A stretch of 64,000 bases of DNA. Origin: Geminicoccaceae bacterium (GTDB lineage Bacteria > Pseudomonadota > Alphaproteobacteria > Geminicoccales > Geminicoccaceae). Shown here piece by piece: positions 53,741 through 62,900 of this stretch (position 1 is the first letter of the stretch; each line of letters begins with the position of its first letter). Location of the stretch: assembly GCA_028285265.1 (NCBI GenBank), contig JANQPX010000051.1, positions 31,437-95,436 of the forward strand, in the 5' to 3' direction. The notes under the pieces were generated by a model. The model saw nothing but the letters and a program-made list of their open reading frames with translations, ran no database searches and was not told where the DNA came from. Position numbers and translations under genes: made by a program.

Positions 53741-56182
53741 CTAGGCCTCCGCCAAATGTGTCGGTACGGGAGATGGCGAGCGGCTCGTTTGAAGATGCTC
53801 GGCATCGGCGCCGAGCCCTTTGGCTTCAAGCCACCGAGCGGCGAAGACGTCCGGTTGGTCGGGATCGATGAGCCGATCCATCAGCCGCTGATCGTCGGGC
53901 GTGCTGGCGCCGCAGAAGGCCAAGGCGATCGGACCGAGGGTGAGCGAGAAGAGGCGGTTTCCCCTTGGGCTCACCATGTAGTAGTCGCTCTTGGGCGTGG
54001 CCGTCGCGAGTAGATCGATCTGGCGCTCGTTCAGACCAAAGCGCCGATAGAAGGTCTCCACCATCGCCTCATGGGCGCGCTCGTTCGGCAGAAAGATCTT
54101 CTGTGGGCAGCTGTCGGTCAGCGTCGCAGCAATTGCGCTCTGCTCGACATCGGCGAGGCTCTGAGTGGTAAAGAGAACGCTGACATTCTTCTTCCGGAGC
54201 GTCTTCAGCCAAGCTTTGATCTGCGATGCGAAAAGGCTGTTGTCGAGAAAGAGCCAGGCCTCATCCAGAATGAGCAGCGTCGGCTCGCCGGTGAATGCTT
54301 TCTCCAGCCGATGAAAGATCGCGAGCAATGTTGGGGCGATGGCACCCGGAAGATCGGTCAGCGTTTCCAGGTCGAAGCACTGCCAATCCGCCCCGCTCCA
54401 CGTCGTCTCGGCGGCATCGAGCAACGCGCCATAGGGGCCTTCGAGGGTGAAGGCTTGAAGCGCCATTCTGATTTCACGATCCTGGACCAGCGACGTCAGA
54501 ACGGTGAGCGTTCGCTGCTCTCTTTGGAAGCCTGCAAGGGAGCCGAGAGCACTCCAAAGCGCATCTTTCCGATCGACGGTGAGCGGCACGCCCTCCTGGT
54601 TCAGGAGATTGGCCAGCCAATCCAGGGCAAAGGCTTTTTCTTCGGCCTGTTGAATCTCAGCGAGTGGTTGGAGCGTCATCGACGCCGGATCGCCGAGCCT
54701 GCAGAAATGTCCGCCGACGGCATGGCTCATCGCGCGGGCAGAGCCACCCTTGTCGAAGATGACCACCTTGGCTTTCGGATAGCGGAAGAATTGCACCGCC
54801 AGGAAAGCAAGAAACGTCGATTTGCCGGATCCGGTCGGGCCGATCAGCATGGTATGGCCGACATCACCGGTGTGCAGGTTCACATAGAAGGGTGTTGCCC
54901 CTTCCGTCTCGCCGACCAAGAGCGCCGGTGCATTAAGATGCGCATTCCAGCGCTCGCCAGACCAGACGGCGGAAAGCGGCAGCATGTGGGTGAGGTTCAG
55001 CGATGAGACGATCGGCCTTCGGACGTTTCGGTAGTTGTGCCCCGGTAATGTCGAAAGCCAGGCATCGGTGGCATTGAAGGTCTCTGGCCTGGAGACAAAA
55101 CCGAGGCCATCGATCTCCCGCTGGACAAGGGCGAGTTTTTCCTTGGCGATCTCGTGGTCCTGATCCCAGACCATGATCACCGGCGTGAACTGACCGAAGC
55201 TCACGGCATCCTCGGCAAGCTCGGTCAGTGCATCATCGGCATCACCGGCCTTGTTCATGGCGTCGGTGTTGACCATGCCGCTTTCCTGCTTGCTGATCAT
55301 TTCCATCAGCAAGCGGCCGAGGTTCTTTCGTTTGGCAAACCACTGACGCTGCAAGCGCGTGATCTCCGCTTCCGCGTCGCGCTTGTCGAAACAAAGAAAA
55401 CGCGACGTCCAACGATATTCGAACGGCAGGGAATTCAGCCGATCTAAAAGCGCCGGCACCGTCGATGACGGAAAGCTCTGGATCGCCAGCATCTTGATCC
55501 AGCGATCGCCGAGCATCGGTGCCAGGCCGGGAAGCAGATCAGTGTCGTAGAGAAAGGAATCGAAGAACTGCACCTCATCCGGTGGCCGTACATGAATGCG
55601 CGACCAGGAAATGCAATCATGGAGGTAGGTGAGCGTGTCCGCGTCATCGAGCGGCTCGATCATCGGCAAGATAGTGGCGAGCAGATCGACCACCTGATTG
55701 ACAATATCGACGAAACCTTGGACCTGATCGCCGAACTGCCGATTGGCTTCTGGCGGTTGGTTTTCGAAGAGCCAGCTCGACGCTTTCGAGGATCGATTCT
55801 CGGGCAGAAGAAAGGTGAAGGTCAGAAAATACTCGGTCACCAGCTTGGTGCTGTTTTCTGTGAAAGCCTGATGACGTTCGCGATCAATCAGCCAGGCCGC
55901 TGGCGGATGCTCGATCAGGTCCGGATAATCGTTTGACACCCGGCGCCTCGCTTCCAAATGCAAGGCCCAACTGGACCCTAGTCGACGAAGCGCATTGTTG
56001 ATCCGCGCTATGGTGCCGACCAAGCCGGACGTGGTCGTGCTGTCGAGATCTGGCCCGCGAAAGCGGTATGTAGTTTGCAGCGAGCCATCCTTATTGAGGA
56101 TGATGCCGGGGGCAATGAACGTGCCCCAGACAAGCAGATCGCTGAGCCGGCCATGTCCGGCTTCTTTGGGTCTCGTCATCAT
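53741..56182 (-). CDS. trbE: TrbE/VirB4-like ATPase
   Basis: The start is the ATG at 56182, overlapping the trbD stop (ATGA), for 813 aa. The upstream in-frame extension lies in trbD and is not used. The N-terminal CagE/VirB4 domain includes YRFRGPDLDSTTTSGLVGTI and LTFTFLLPENRSSK. Walker A GPTGSGKS is at about residue 446 and Walker B LLILDEAWLF at about 636. TTQSLADVEQSAIAATLTDS and KIFLPNERA follow, as expected in the family. It powers pilus assembly and substrate transfer. Full length and active motifs suggest a working enzyme. Confidence 0.93.
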   Translation of the reverse strand: MMTRPKEAGHGRLSDLLVWGTFIAPGIILNKDGSLQTTYRFRGPDLDSTTTSGLVGTIARINNALRRLGSSWALHLEARRRVSNDYPDLIEHPPAAWLIDRERHQAFTENSTKLVTEYFLTFTFLLPENRSSKASSWLFENQPPEANRQFGDQVQGFVDIVNQVVDLLATILPMIEPLDDADTLTYLHDCISWSRIHVRPPDEVQFFDSFLYDTDLLPGLAPMLGDRWIKMLAIQSFPSSTVPALLDRLNSLPFEYRWTSRFLCFDKRDAEAEITRLQRQWFAKRKNLGRLLMEMISKQESGMVNTDAMNKAGDADDALTELAEDAVSFGQFTPVIMVWDQDHEIAKEKLALVQREIDGLGFVSRPETFNATDAWLSTLPGHNYRNVRRPIVSSLNLTHMLPLSAVWSGERWNAHLNAPALLVGETEGATPFYVNLHTGDVGHTMLIGPTGSGKSTFLAFLAVQFFRYPKAKVVIFDKGGSARAMSHAVGGHFCRLGDPASMTLQPLAEIQQAEEKAFALDWLANLLNQEGVPLTVDRKDALWSALGSLAGFQREQRTLTVLTSLVQDREIRMALQAFTLEGPYGALLDAAETTWSGADWQCFDLETLTDLPGAIAPTLLAIFHRLEKAFTGEPTLLILDEAWLFLDNSLFASQIKAWLKTLRKKNVSVLFTTQSLADVEQSAIAATLTDSCPQKIFLPNERAHEAMVETFYRRFGLNERQIDLLATATPKSDYYMVSPRGNRLFSLTLGPIALAFCGASTPDDQRLMDRLIDPDQPDVFAARWLEAKGLGADAEHLQTSRSPSPVPTHLAEA

Positions 56183-56439
56183 GCCTGATAGTAAACCTTC
56201 TCTCGGAGATGACGTTTCATCACGTCCATCCACCAGGGATCCTGCCGGGTCAGCCAAACGGTGAGGCTGTGGGCGATCGCCCCCACGGGCACCGCGATCC
56301 AGACCTGGCCGAGGCCCAGCCCGATCACGGCGCACAAGGTGGCGTTCAAAATGGCGAAGGATCGCGGTGTCCCAGCCAGCAGGATCGGCGTGGTCAAGCT
56401 GGTATGGAGAGGCACCGCGATATCGTCAGTCTCGTTCAT
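56179..56439 (-). CDS. trbD: TrbD/VirB3-like membrane protein
   Basis: The 86-aa frame starts at the ATG at 56439, overlapping the trbC stop (TGATG); longer in-frame sequence belongs to trbC. It contains VPLHTSLTTPILLAGTPRSF, the classic VirB3 start, then two membrane helices (ILNATLCAVIGLGLGQVWIA; VGAIAHSLTVWLTRQDPWWM). It is a short inner-membrane factor needed with VirB4 for pilus formation. Position and overlap fit the standard trbC-D-E order. Confidence 0.87.
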   Translation of the reverse strand: MNETDDIAVPLHTSLTTPILLAGTPRSFAILNATLCAVIGLGLGQVWIAVPVGAIAHSLTVWLTRQDPWWMDVMKRHLREKVYYQA

Positions 56440-56750
56440 CAGAAAACCGCGGCACCGCCAAAGCCGAAGAAACCGGGAAAGAAGCTGACGGCGGCAACCG
56501 CGACTGACAGACCGAACACCGCCTGCAACAGGCGCTTGGCGCCGGCACCGACTTCGGTCAGCGCCATCATCAGGCCAGCGACCACGATCGAAAGGATCAA
56601 GAAGGTCTGAAGGACTGGTCCGGTCAGGCTGTCGGTCAGTGTTTGCAGCGGCGCTTCCCAAGGAAGACCGCTTGCCCCGGCATGGGCCTGGCTGATCATG
56701 AAGGCAAATGCGACGGCGCTTAGGCTAAGACGCTTCATCGTCCTGAACAT
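56439..56750 (-). CDS. trbC: TrbC/VirB2-like pilin
   Basis: This 103-aa protein has a signal-like N-terminus (MKRLSLSAVAFAFMISQAHA) and two hydrophobic helices (TFLILSIVVAGLMMALTEVG; LLQAVFGLSVAVAAVSFFPG). The C-terminus is glycine/phenylalanine-rich. This is the VirB2/TrbC pilin layout. The precursor would be trimmed by the TraF-like peptidase at 24.2 kb. It is the second gene of the trbB operon, 11 bp after trbB. Confidence 0.87.
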   Translation of the reverse strand: MFRTMKRLSLSAVAFAFMISQAHAGASGLPWEAPLQTLTDSLTGPVLQTFLILSIVVAGLMMALTEVGAGAKRLLQAVFGLSVAVAAVSFFPGFFGFGGAAVF

Positions 56751-56761
56751 GTTGTCATCCC

Positions 56762-57757
56762 TTACTTTTTTGAGGAGGAAAGCAGCTGAACAGGTTCAGC
56801 TTGGGTCGCGATGAGATCGCAGGTCAGGTAACGACCGGCGTCGTAACCATCGACGCTCACGATCTCCTCGATCCGCCGGCCTCTCGGCGTACGGCGAATA
56901 TGAATGACCATGTCGACCGCCATGCCGATAAGGCGGCGAGGTACGTTGACAGCGACTTCACTGATCAGATCTTCCAGACGGTGCAGGGCGTCGCTGCCTG
57001 AATTGGCGTGAAGCGTGCCGAGACCGCCGTCATGGCCGGTGTTCCAAGCCTTCAGCATCTCCAAGGCGCTTGCGCCATCGCGGATTTCGCCGACGACGAT
57101 GCGATCTGGGCGCATGCGCAGCGTCGTCTGCACCAGATCCCGCATGGTGATCACGGGATCTGCGCGCTTGGTCAGCAGCTGCACCTGATCAAGGGCGCTG
57201 CATTGCAGCTCGCGGGTATCCTCGATCAGGACAACCCGGTCCTCGATAAGCGACGATTCGGCGAGCAGCGCATTGAGCAGCGTTGTCTTCCCGCTCGAGG
57301 TACCGCCGCTCACGATGATGTTCTTGCGATCGGCGACGGCCTTTCGAATGATGTCGGCATGCGCCGCTCGAACGAGACCGCCGTCGACATAGTCACCGAG
57401 ACGAAAGATTCTGGTCGGGCGCTTTCTTATGGTGAAGTTCGGCGCATGGGTGAGCGGTGGCAGCACACCCTGAAAGCGCTCACCGGTCAGCGGGATGGTG
57501 CCTGTGATCAAGGGATGATCATCGGAGACCGCTTCACCGATATGATTGGCGACCAGCCGGATGATGGCTTCCGCCGATCCCGGTGGCATGACATAGGCGG
57601 TCTCGATCCGGCCTTTGTCGATCGTATCTAATCGAACCCGGCCACAATCATTGACCATGACCTCGATCACGGTCGGGCAATCCAGTGCCTCCCGGATGGC
57701 CGGGCCAAGCTGGGCATGAAAGGCATCGATAAGACGTTGCTCGGTGATCGCTTGCAT
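56762..57757 (-). CDS. trbB: TrbB/VirB11-like ATPase
   Basis: The 331-aa protein has VMVNDCGRVRLDTIDKGRIE at the N-terminal domain, Walker A GGTSSGKTTLLNAL near residue 152, the Asp box LIEDTRELQC, and MRMRPDRIVVGEIRDGASAL (Walker B and His region). It is a hexameric traffic ATPase of the secretion AAA family, switching between pilus assembly and transfer. It is the first gene of trbB-C-D-E-J-K-L, 24 bp downstream of promoter motif site C. Confidence 0.93.
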   Translation of the reverse strand: MQAITEQRLIDAFHAQLGPAIREALDCPTVIEVMVNDCGRVRLDTIDKGRIETAYVMPPGSAEAIIRLVANHIGEAVSDDHPLITGTIPLTGERFQGVLPPLTHAPNFTIRKRPTRIFRLGDYVDGGLVRAAHADIIRKAVADRKNIIVSGGTSSGKTTLLNALLAESSLIEDRVVLIEDTRELQCSALDQVQLLTKRADPVITMRDLVQTTLRMRPDRIVVGEIRDGASALEMLKAWNTGHDGGLGTLHANSGSDALHRLEDLISEVAVNVPRRLIGMAVDMVIHIRRTPRGRRIEEIVSVDGYDAGRYLTCDLIATQAEPVQLLSSSKK

Positions 57758-57780
57758 GATCCGTTTCCTGCTGTCTGATA

Positions 57781-57813
57781 CCTAGAGAGGGATCAGCACC
57801 CGAAATCCTGCCC
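57781..57813 (-). promoter_or_regulatory. Transfer-module promoter motif, site C (trbB)
   Basis: On the minus strand: GGGCAGGATT, then TCGGGTGCTGATCC, then CTCTCTAGG. The distance between block ends is 23 bp, as at the other sites. AAATTTTTTGG lies upstream as a possible UP element. The trbB start codon is 24 bp away. This copy reads GGATTT where the others have GGATTC. Confidence 0.7.
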
Positions 57814-57846
57814 ACGCTTCCCAAAAAATTTCTGGGTAGCGAAGAA

Positions 57847-58341
57847 TCAGTGCTTGGTTTTGGGTGTTGTCATCCGGAGGTGATGCCGGGCGATGTTATC
57901 CTCGGAGGATAGGTCAGCGTCCCAATATCGGATCAGATCGAGCGTGCGTTCGACTGCTATACCGGTCTTCTTGCTGCAACTCAGCGCTTTGAGTTCGGTC
58001 AGGAAGTCGGCAGCACCAGGCCACGACGCCTTCAGCTGTTCGGCAAGAGCTTGACCAGCGACGTCGGTCTTCCGATTGACATGGTCGTCGATAAAGCCAG
58101 CAAAGTGCTCATCAAAAGTATAAAGAAACTGGATCAACGCATGCGGCGTGTCCCGGCCTGCAGGCATGCCACGCCCCTTCATCCAGAGAAAGGCATGATC
58201 GACAGCCCTTGCTTCTTCCGGTTCGGAGATGTCGGCGAAGCCAAGCCGATGTGCAGCTTCGATCCAGAACCTGACGGCATCGTGCTTGTGCTTGTGATCT
58301 TTGGGCATGGCGGTGAGTCTTTCAAAAGAGCGTACCGGCAC
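57847..58341 (-). CDS. Hypothetical protein at head of transfer block
   Basis: The protein is 164 aa from a GTG at 58341, or 153 from an ATG at 58308. The sequence is helical and charged (HKHDAVRFWIEAAHRLGFAD; PEEARAVDHAFLWMKGRGMP; YWDADLSSEDNIARHHLRMT) with a histidine-rich start (KDHKHKH). I recognise no family. Promoter motif D lies 35 bp before the GTG. Puzzlingly, the best ribosome site (AGGAGGG) precedes an ATG at 58361 in another frame that would give only 60 residues. The gene lies just upstream of trbB and may be a regulatory or transfer accessory protein. Confidence 0.5.
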   Translation of the reverse strand: MPVRSFERLTAMPKDHKHKHDAVRFWIEAAHRLGFADISEPEEARAVDHAFLWMKGRGMPAGRDTPHALIQFLYTFDEHFAGFIDDHVNRKTDVAGQALAEQLKASWPGAADFLTELKALSCSKKTGIAVERTLDLIRYWDADLSSEDNIARHHLRMTTPKTKH

Positions 58342-58375
58342 CTGCCGACCGCCGGGCTCATTTGCCCTCCTAAAG

Positions 58376-58410
58376 ACTCAAGAGAGAAGGACGCCTCGAA
58401 TCCTGCCCTC
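58376..58410 (-). promoter_or_regulatory. Transfer-module promoter motif, site D
   Basis: On the minus strand: GGGCAGGATTC, 13 bases, then a weaker second block, CTCTTGAGT. An A/T tract (AAAATTTTT) lies upstream. It faces the gene ending at 57847. The block spacing equals that of the other copies, although the second block has three mismatches. Confidence 0.6.
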
Positions 58411-58511
58411 GAGATCAGAAAAATTTTCAATTGGCCATGTCAAGAACACCTGATCAGCGACGACGAGATCAGCACGCCGGTCGTCGCCCGCCGAAGAAAT
58501 CTCCGTCCGAT

Positions 58512-58543
58512 GGCAGGATTCGGCCTTCGATCTCCTCTCTAGG
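58512..58543 (+). promoter_or_regulatory. Transfer-module promoter motif, site E (divergent)
   Basis: On the plus strand: GGCAGGATTC, 13 bases, then CTCTCTAGG followed by AATCAGAAC, identical to site B for 18 bases. It faces the AlpA-like gene starting at 58668, leaving a leader of about 120 bases. Together with site D it forms a divergent pair of promoters. Confidence 0.65.
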
Positions 58544-58667
58544 AATCAGAACAGCAAAAATGAGCAGGTGCTCGTCTCATGCTGTCAGATGAAGACGCCG
58601 CATCGAAACTGCTTTCTTCGAAATGGCAGCGCGATGTGATCTAACCGAGCAGATAAGAGGCGCCATC

Positions 58668-58877
58668 ATGGCAACCGCATTGAAAACTGAGTCCTACGAA
58701 GAAAGAAGGGTCATCTCGGAATCCGAGGCAGCGAAATATTGTTGCCTGTCCTTGGTACATTTCAGGAGGCTTCGTCGCGAACGGCAGGGACCGCAATATG
58801 TCCGAATCACGCAGCGGCGGATTGGCTACCGAATGAGAGACCTCGCCGCTTGGATTGATAAGCGGCTCTGCAATTAG
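58668..58877 (+). CDS. AlpA/MerR-like helix-turn-helix protein
   Basis: A 69-aa protein is encoded from the ATG at 58668, with AGAGG seven bases upstream. It contains ISESEAAKYCCLSLVHFRRL, then RRERQGPQYVRITQRRIGYR and MRDLAAWIDKRL. This is the winged-helix DNA-binding domain used by AlpA-like regulators and excisionases. It could control transfer genes or act as an excisionase, though no integrase is in the window. Its position after the divergent promoter pair suggests control of the module. Confidence 0.8.
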   Translation: MATALKTESYEERRVISESEAAKYCCLSLVHFRRLRRERQGPQYVRITQRRIGYRMRDLAAWIDKRLCN

Positions 58878-59046
58878 AGCTGTGGTCTGCACAAGATGCG
58901 TTAGCGTGCAGGTAAGTGTAGAGCAAGCCGCCAAACGTCAGGCCAGGATTCAGATAGCCGGTTCTGGTCCAAGAAAGCCAGAGAGCAAGCGTTCTATCGC
59001 TTCCTTCTATCGAGCAGTTTTCGCTACTTAGTACGCGGGATTGCCG

Positions 59047-59997
59047 CTAAATCGCCGCGAACCAATCGCCAACGATCGTCACCTGCTCGATCATCTCTGT
59101 CTTCACGCCGAGGGTATATTGCTTCAGCAAGTCGCATAGCCGGTCGCCGTCAATGAGGTCGATAGCTATGGCACCATCGCGGGTGGCTTCTTCGGAGGCT
59201 TGGCTAGTGAAGTTGCCGGTGGTTATGAAGAGGCCCTTGTCGGCACGGCCTTGGAGAGCGCCGCGGAAGTCGCGGATTTCCTTTGAGCCGACGCTGCCTT
59301 TCCATTTCTTACATTGAAAATAGACCTGGAACGAGACGAGGTTGACGCGGAGGACGCCGACACCGTCGATGCCGCCGTCGCCGGTCTTGCCGCGGACTTC
59401 GACCTTGGTGAACCCAGCCTCGCGAAGCAAGCGTTGGGAAAGACGTTCAAAGCCGTCTGCCTTCATGTCGCCAATGGTGGCCAGCAGTCGAGTTTTCCAG
59501 TCGTCGTTGTCGTTATTTTCATTGGTCACAGGATCTGGCGAGGACTCCGATATAGGGATTGCCTTTTCCTGTTGTCTGGTTTTCAGGCGTTTCAGACGTG
59601 CCTTCTCGCGTTCTTCGGTGTTGACCTGGTCATAGATCGCCCGCACTTCGGCAATCGTCGTTAGCTGCTCGCCCTTTTCGGTCAGCGACCAAACCCCGCG
59701 GGATGAGTTCTCGATGGCCCCACCGCGACGAAGAAAGGTACGTGACCAGGCAAGGTAGTAGTTCAGGCGCGGGCGGTCGTCGTTGGCCATCGTGAATGCC
59801 TGCTCTTGCTCGGTCACGCCCTCAAGTTCGACCACCTTTTGGTCAAGCTCATGCAGCGTCGCCGAGCCGCCGATCGAACGAAGAGCCTCCAGAGTCACCA
59901 GCATCATTTGGACGAGATCAGGAAAGCCATCCTGCTCGATGGTAAAACGTCGGCTAATGGGTCGGTCAGGCAGCGCAACAGCGGTATCAAGCGGCAT
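59047..59997 (-). CDS. Mrr-like restriction endonuclease
   Basis: The protein is 316 aa. An N-terminal winged-helix domain (ARPRLNYYLAWSRTFLRRGG-like DDRPRLNYYLAWSRTFLRR; NSSRGVWSLTEKGEQL) resembles the Mrr N-domain. The C-terminal PD-(D/E)XK core has EVRGKTGDGGIDGVGVLRVN, then VYFQCKKWKGSVGSKEIRDF near residue 227, giving the D ... QxK active site. Mrr nucleases cut methylated DNA. It follows the methyltransferase gene, overlapping it by 11 bp, so the two are coupled. It could cut foreign methylated DNA, or it may be paired with the methyltransferase. Confidence 0.83.
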   Translation of the reverse strand: MPLDTAVALPDRPISRRFTIEQDGFPDLVQMMLVTLEALRSIGGSATLHELDQKVVELEGVTEQEQAFTMANDDRPRLNYYLAWSRTFLRRGGAIENSSRGVWSLTEKGEQLTTIAEVRAIYDQVNTEEREKARLKRLKTRQQEKAIPISESSPDPVTNENNDNDDWKTRLLATIGDMKADGFERLSQRLLREAGFTKVEVRGKTGDGGIDGVGVLRVNLVSFQVYFQCKKWKGSVGSKEIRDFRGALQGRADKGLFITTGNFTSQASEEATRDGAIAIDLIDGDRLCDLLKQYTLGVKTEMIEQVTIVGDWFAAI

Positions 59998-62900
59998 ATC
60001 GGCCCTCTTCGGTCAGGTGAGCATCTCCGAGCGCTGTGAGGCTGTCCAGGAGCGGCTGGACGCTGGAGATGCGGGCACGCTTAAAACGCCTCGCGACCTG
60101 TTCCGGCGTGGCTTCGCCAAGATCCAGGAGCGTATCACGGACGGCGGCGATCTGGTCCGGCAGGGCTTTCGGCCATGGCTCCTTTTCTAGGGTGACGGCG
60201 ACACCGATACCGGCCTCAATCTGAGCACCGCTGGCTTTAACCTGCTTGCCTTTAGGATTCTGATAGTCCGGGCGAAGCCAGCGGATATGGCCCTTGGCTT
60301 CCTCGGCGGCGCGTTGGTGGTTGAGGTCGACCAGGCGCTGGAGAGAGTCCTCGTCCGAAAGATCGCGGGGCCAGCCATAGGCGTCGGCGACGGAATGGTC
60401 GATCTGGTCGTGGAGGTCGCGGAGAATGCCGATCAGGCCCTGGTCGTAGATCTCCTTGTCCTTGCCCTCGATTTTCTCGCCCGCGCGGACGTTTTCCAGA
60501 ACGTTGTACATCTGGGTCAGCGTCAGCTTCGGATGTTCTTTCTGTTGGCGTTTGCGGTGGGCGTCGAGCTGTTCGCCGAGGTCGCGGAGATGGGTGCGTT
60601 GGCCGTCGGTCAGATCGGGGAACGGGAAAGTGTTGAAACAGCTAGAGTGGTTGTAGGTAGGATCATTCCCGACACCTAACCAACCGCCAGCGCCAACTGC
60701 ATAAACGATGTGAAATCTTGAGCTGAGCACGGACAGTATCGAAGAATCATCAATCGCAATTGCGACGAGCTTGCTCTCCGGGATGGCACTGCCGCTTAAG
60801 AATTGGAAGATACGGTGTTTCGCAGTTCTGGTGGTAACGATAAACTTTGCCAAACCTTGAACGGCAGGTCTCAGCTCGCTACGCGGTTCTCCAAAGATCC
60901 ACCAGTTGTTTCGATAAGATGCGCGATTATTTTGCTGACGTTCGGGCCAAACTGTATCGCGAAGATGCTGATAGACTGCCGGAAACGCCTCCTTTACTTC
61001 TGACTCGGTCCTGCCGAATAGGTCAATCGCCAACTTCTCCCTGGAAAGCTGGGCAAGATCTCGGCCATTGAAGAAAGGCCTGATGTGGGCTTCAAGGGCC
61101 TTACAACTTCTAAATCCGAGCCGAATGGCCTCGGCGTTCGAAATGATGAATCCGCCCCCGTGAAGCTTGACGCCCATATGTGCCAAGCCGTCGTTCGCAG
61201 CAAGTTCGGCGGCACCAGCGACATCGGCACCAATTTGAAGATTTGGAAGAACCTTGCCCACAGCTTCATAGAAAGTGACCTCACGCCCCTCTTCCTCAGT
61301 TTTTCGCTTCTTCTCACTCACAACGACACTTAACCGCCCTGCACGCCGCCCTGCCGCCCCAACCGTCATCGCGATCCGCACCGCGGCACCGTAAAGGGTA
61401 TCGACCCAGGGATGATCAGGAATGGCAAACAGAAGCGAGAGCGGCTTCTTCGCATCGGCCAGATGCAGCTCAAGGACCCGACGATTGAAGGTCTGACGTA
61501 GCGAGTTGGTGGTGATCAGGCCGAAACGCCGCGTGCCTTTACCTGTCCTGGCATTGTAGGATCGCACAAACAGCGCCGCCTTCTCCCACCAGAACATCAC
61601 CAGATCGGCGCTTTTCGGCATCTTCGGATAGGCGGACCATAGCGCCTCGGTATAGCCGTCACCCAAGCTCTCTCGCAGGCGGCTGGCGCCAATGAACGGT
61701 GGATTGCCGACGATGAAGTCCGCTTCGGGCCAACCAGCAGCTTTGGGCTTCAAATAGTCATAGACCTGAACGCGAGCGTCGGGGTCCGGCACCTCTTCGC
61801 CGGTAACGTTGTGGGTGATCGTCGTGATGCCATCCCAGCGGCTCACCGGATTGCCGGCTTCGTCCAGACGAGGTGCACGCTCCGACCATTCCAGCACGGC
61901 GTCCCGGCATTCGATGTTCTTAAAGTCCCTAAGCACGGGCTCTGACGGCGACGCCTTGCCGTAGGTGCGAAAATGCCATTGCAGATAGCCGATCCAAAGC
62001 ACCAGCTCGGCGACGGCAGCGGCCCAGGGGTTCAGCTCGATGCCGAGAAACTGGTGCGGGTCGACCGTGTGGCCGGCCAGACCGAGCGTCCCCTGGTCTT
62101 CGCCCAGTTCGGCGAGCAGGGCCACGACCTCGCCTTCCAGCCGCTTCATCATCTCCATCGCGACGTACAAAAAGTTGCCGGAGCCGCACGCTGGATCGAG
62201 CACACGGATCTCGCAGAGATTTTGATGGAAGTCGCGGACCAGTTTTCGCGCGGCGTCGTCCTTGCCGTCGGAGGTCAGCCGCTGGACGCCCGCCTGAACA
62301 TCCCGCCAATCCGCCCGGAGCGGGTTCATGATGGTCGGCGTGACCAGGCGTTGGACATAGGCGCGCGGCGTGTAGTGCGCACCGAGCTTGTGCCGCTGGC
62401 GTTTGTCGAGGGCACGTTCCAGGAGGGTTCCGAAAATAGCCGGTTCGACTTCACGCCAATCAGCCTCGGCAGCCTTGATCAGGACCGAAAGCTGGATTTC
62501 GTTCAGAGGTAGTGCCTCGGATTCCTTGAACAGCCCGCCGTTAAACCGTTTCAGATCGACCGTCAGTGCCTGGGAGAAGCCGCCGGTGTCCATGGTCTCC
62601 CAGAGCGCCTGCAGGGCTTGTGCCGCATGTTCAGGATGGCCGCGGAGGCGCTGGAGCAGCTGGGTAAAACTGTTCTTCGGGATTAACTCGACGTCCTCGG
62701 CGAAGATCGAGAAGAGGCAGCGCATCAGGAACCGGGCGACGGTCTCACCTTCGTGGCCATCTGCCTCCAGCAGCTTGCCGAGCGCCGCTAGCTGATCCGC
62801 AATCTTGCGGGTAACGCGCGCCGAGACCTTTGCCGGGTCGAGCGAACAGGGATCTTCCCAAATCGCCTTCAGCCGCTCTCGAACACATTCGTCGGCTAGG

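Noticed and set aside
58579..58644. 21-codon leader frame between promoter site E and the AlpA-like gene
   Set aside because: Too short and without a convincing ribosome site; it may be chance. The leader length of about 120 bases is still noted under site E.
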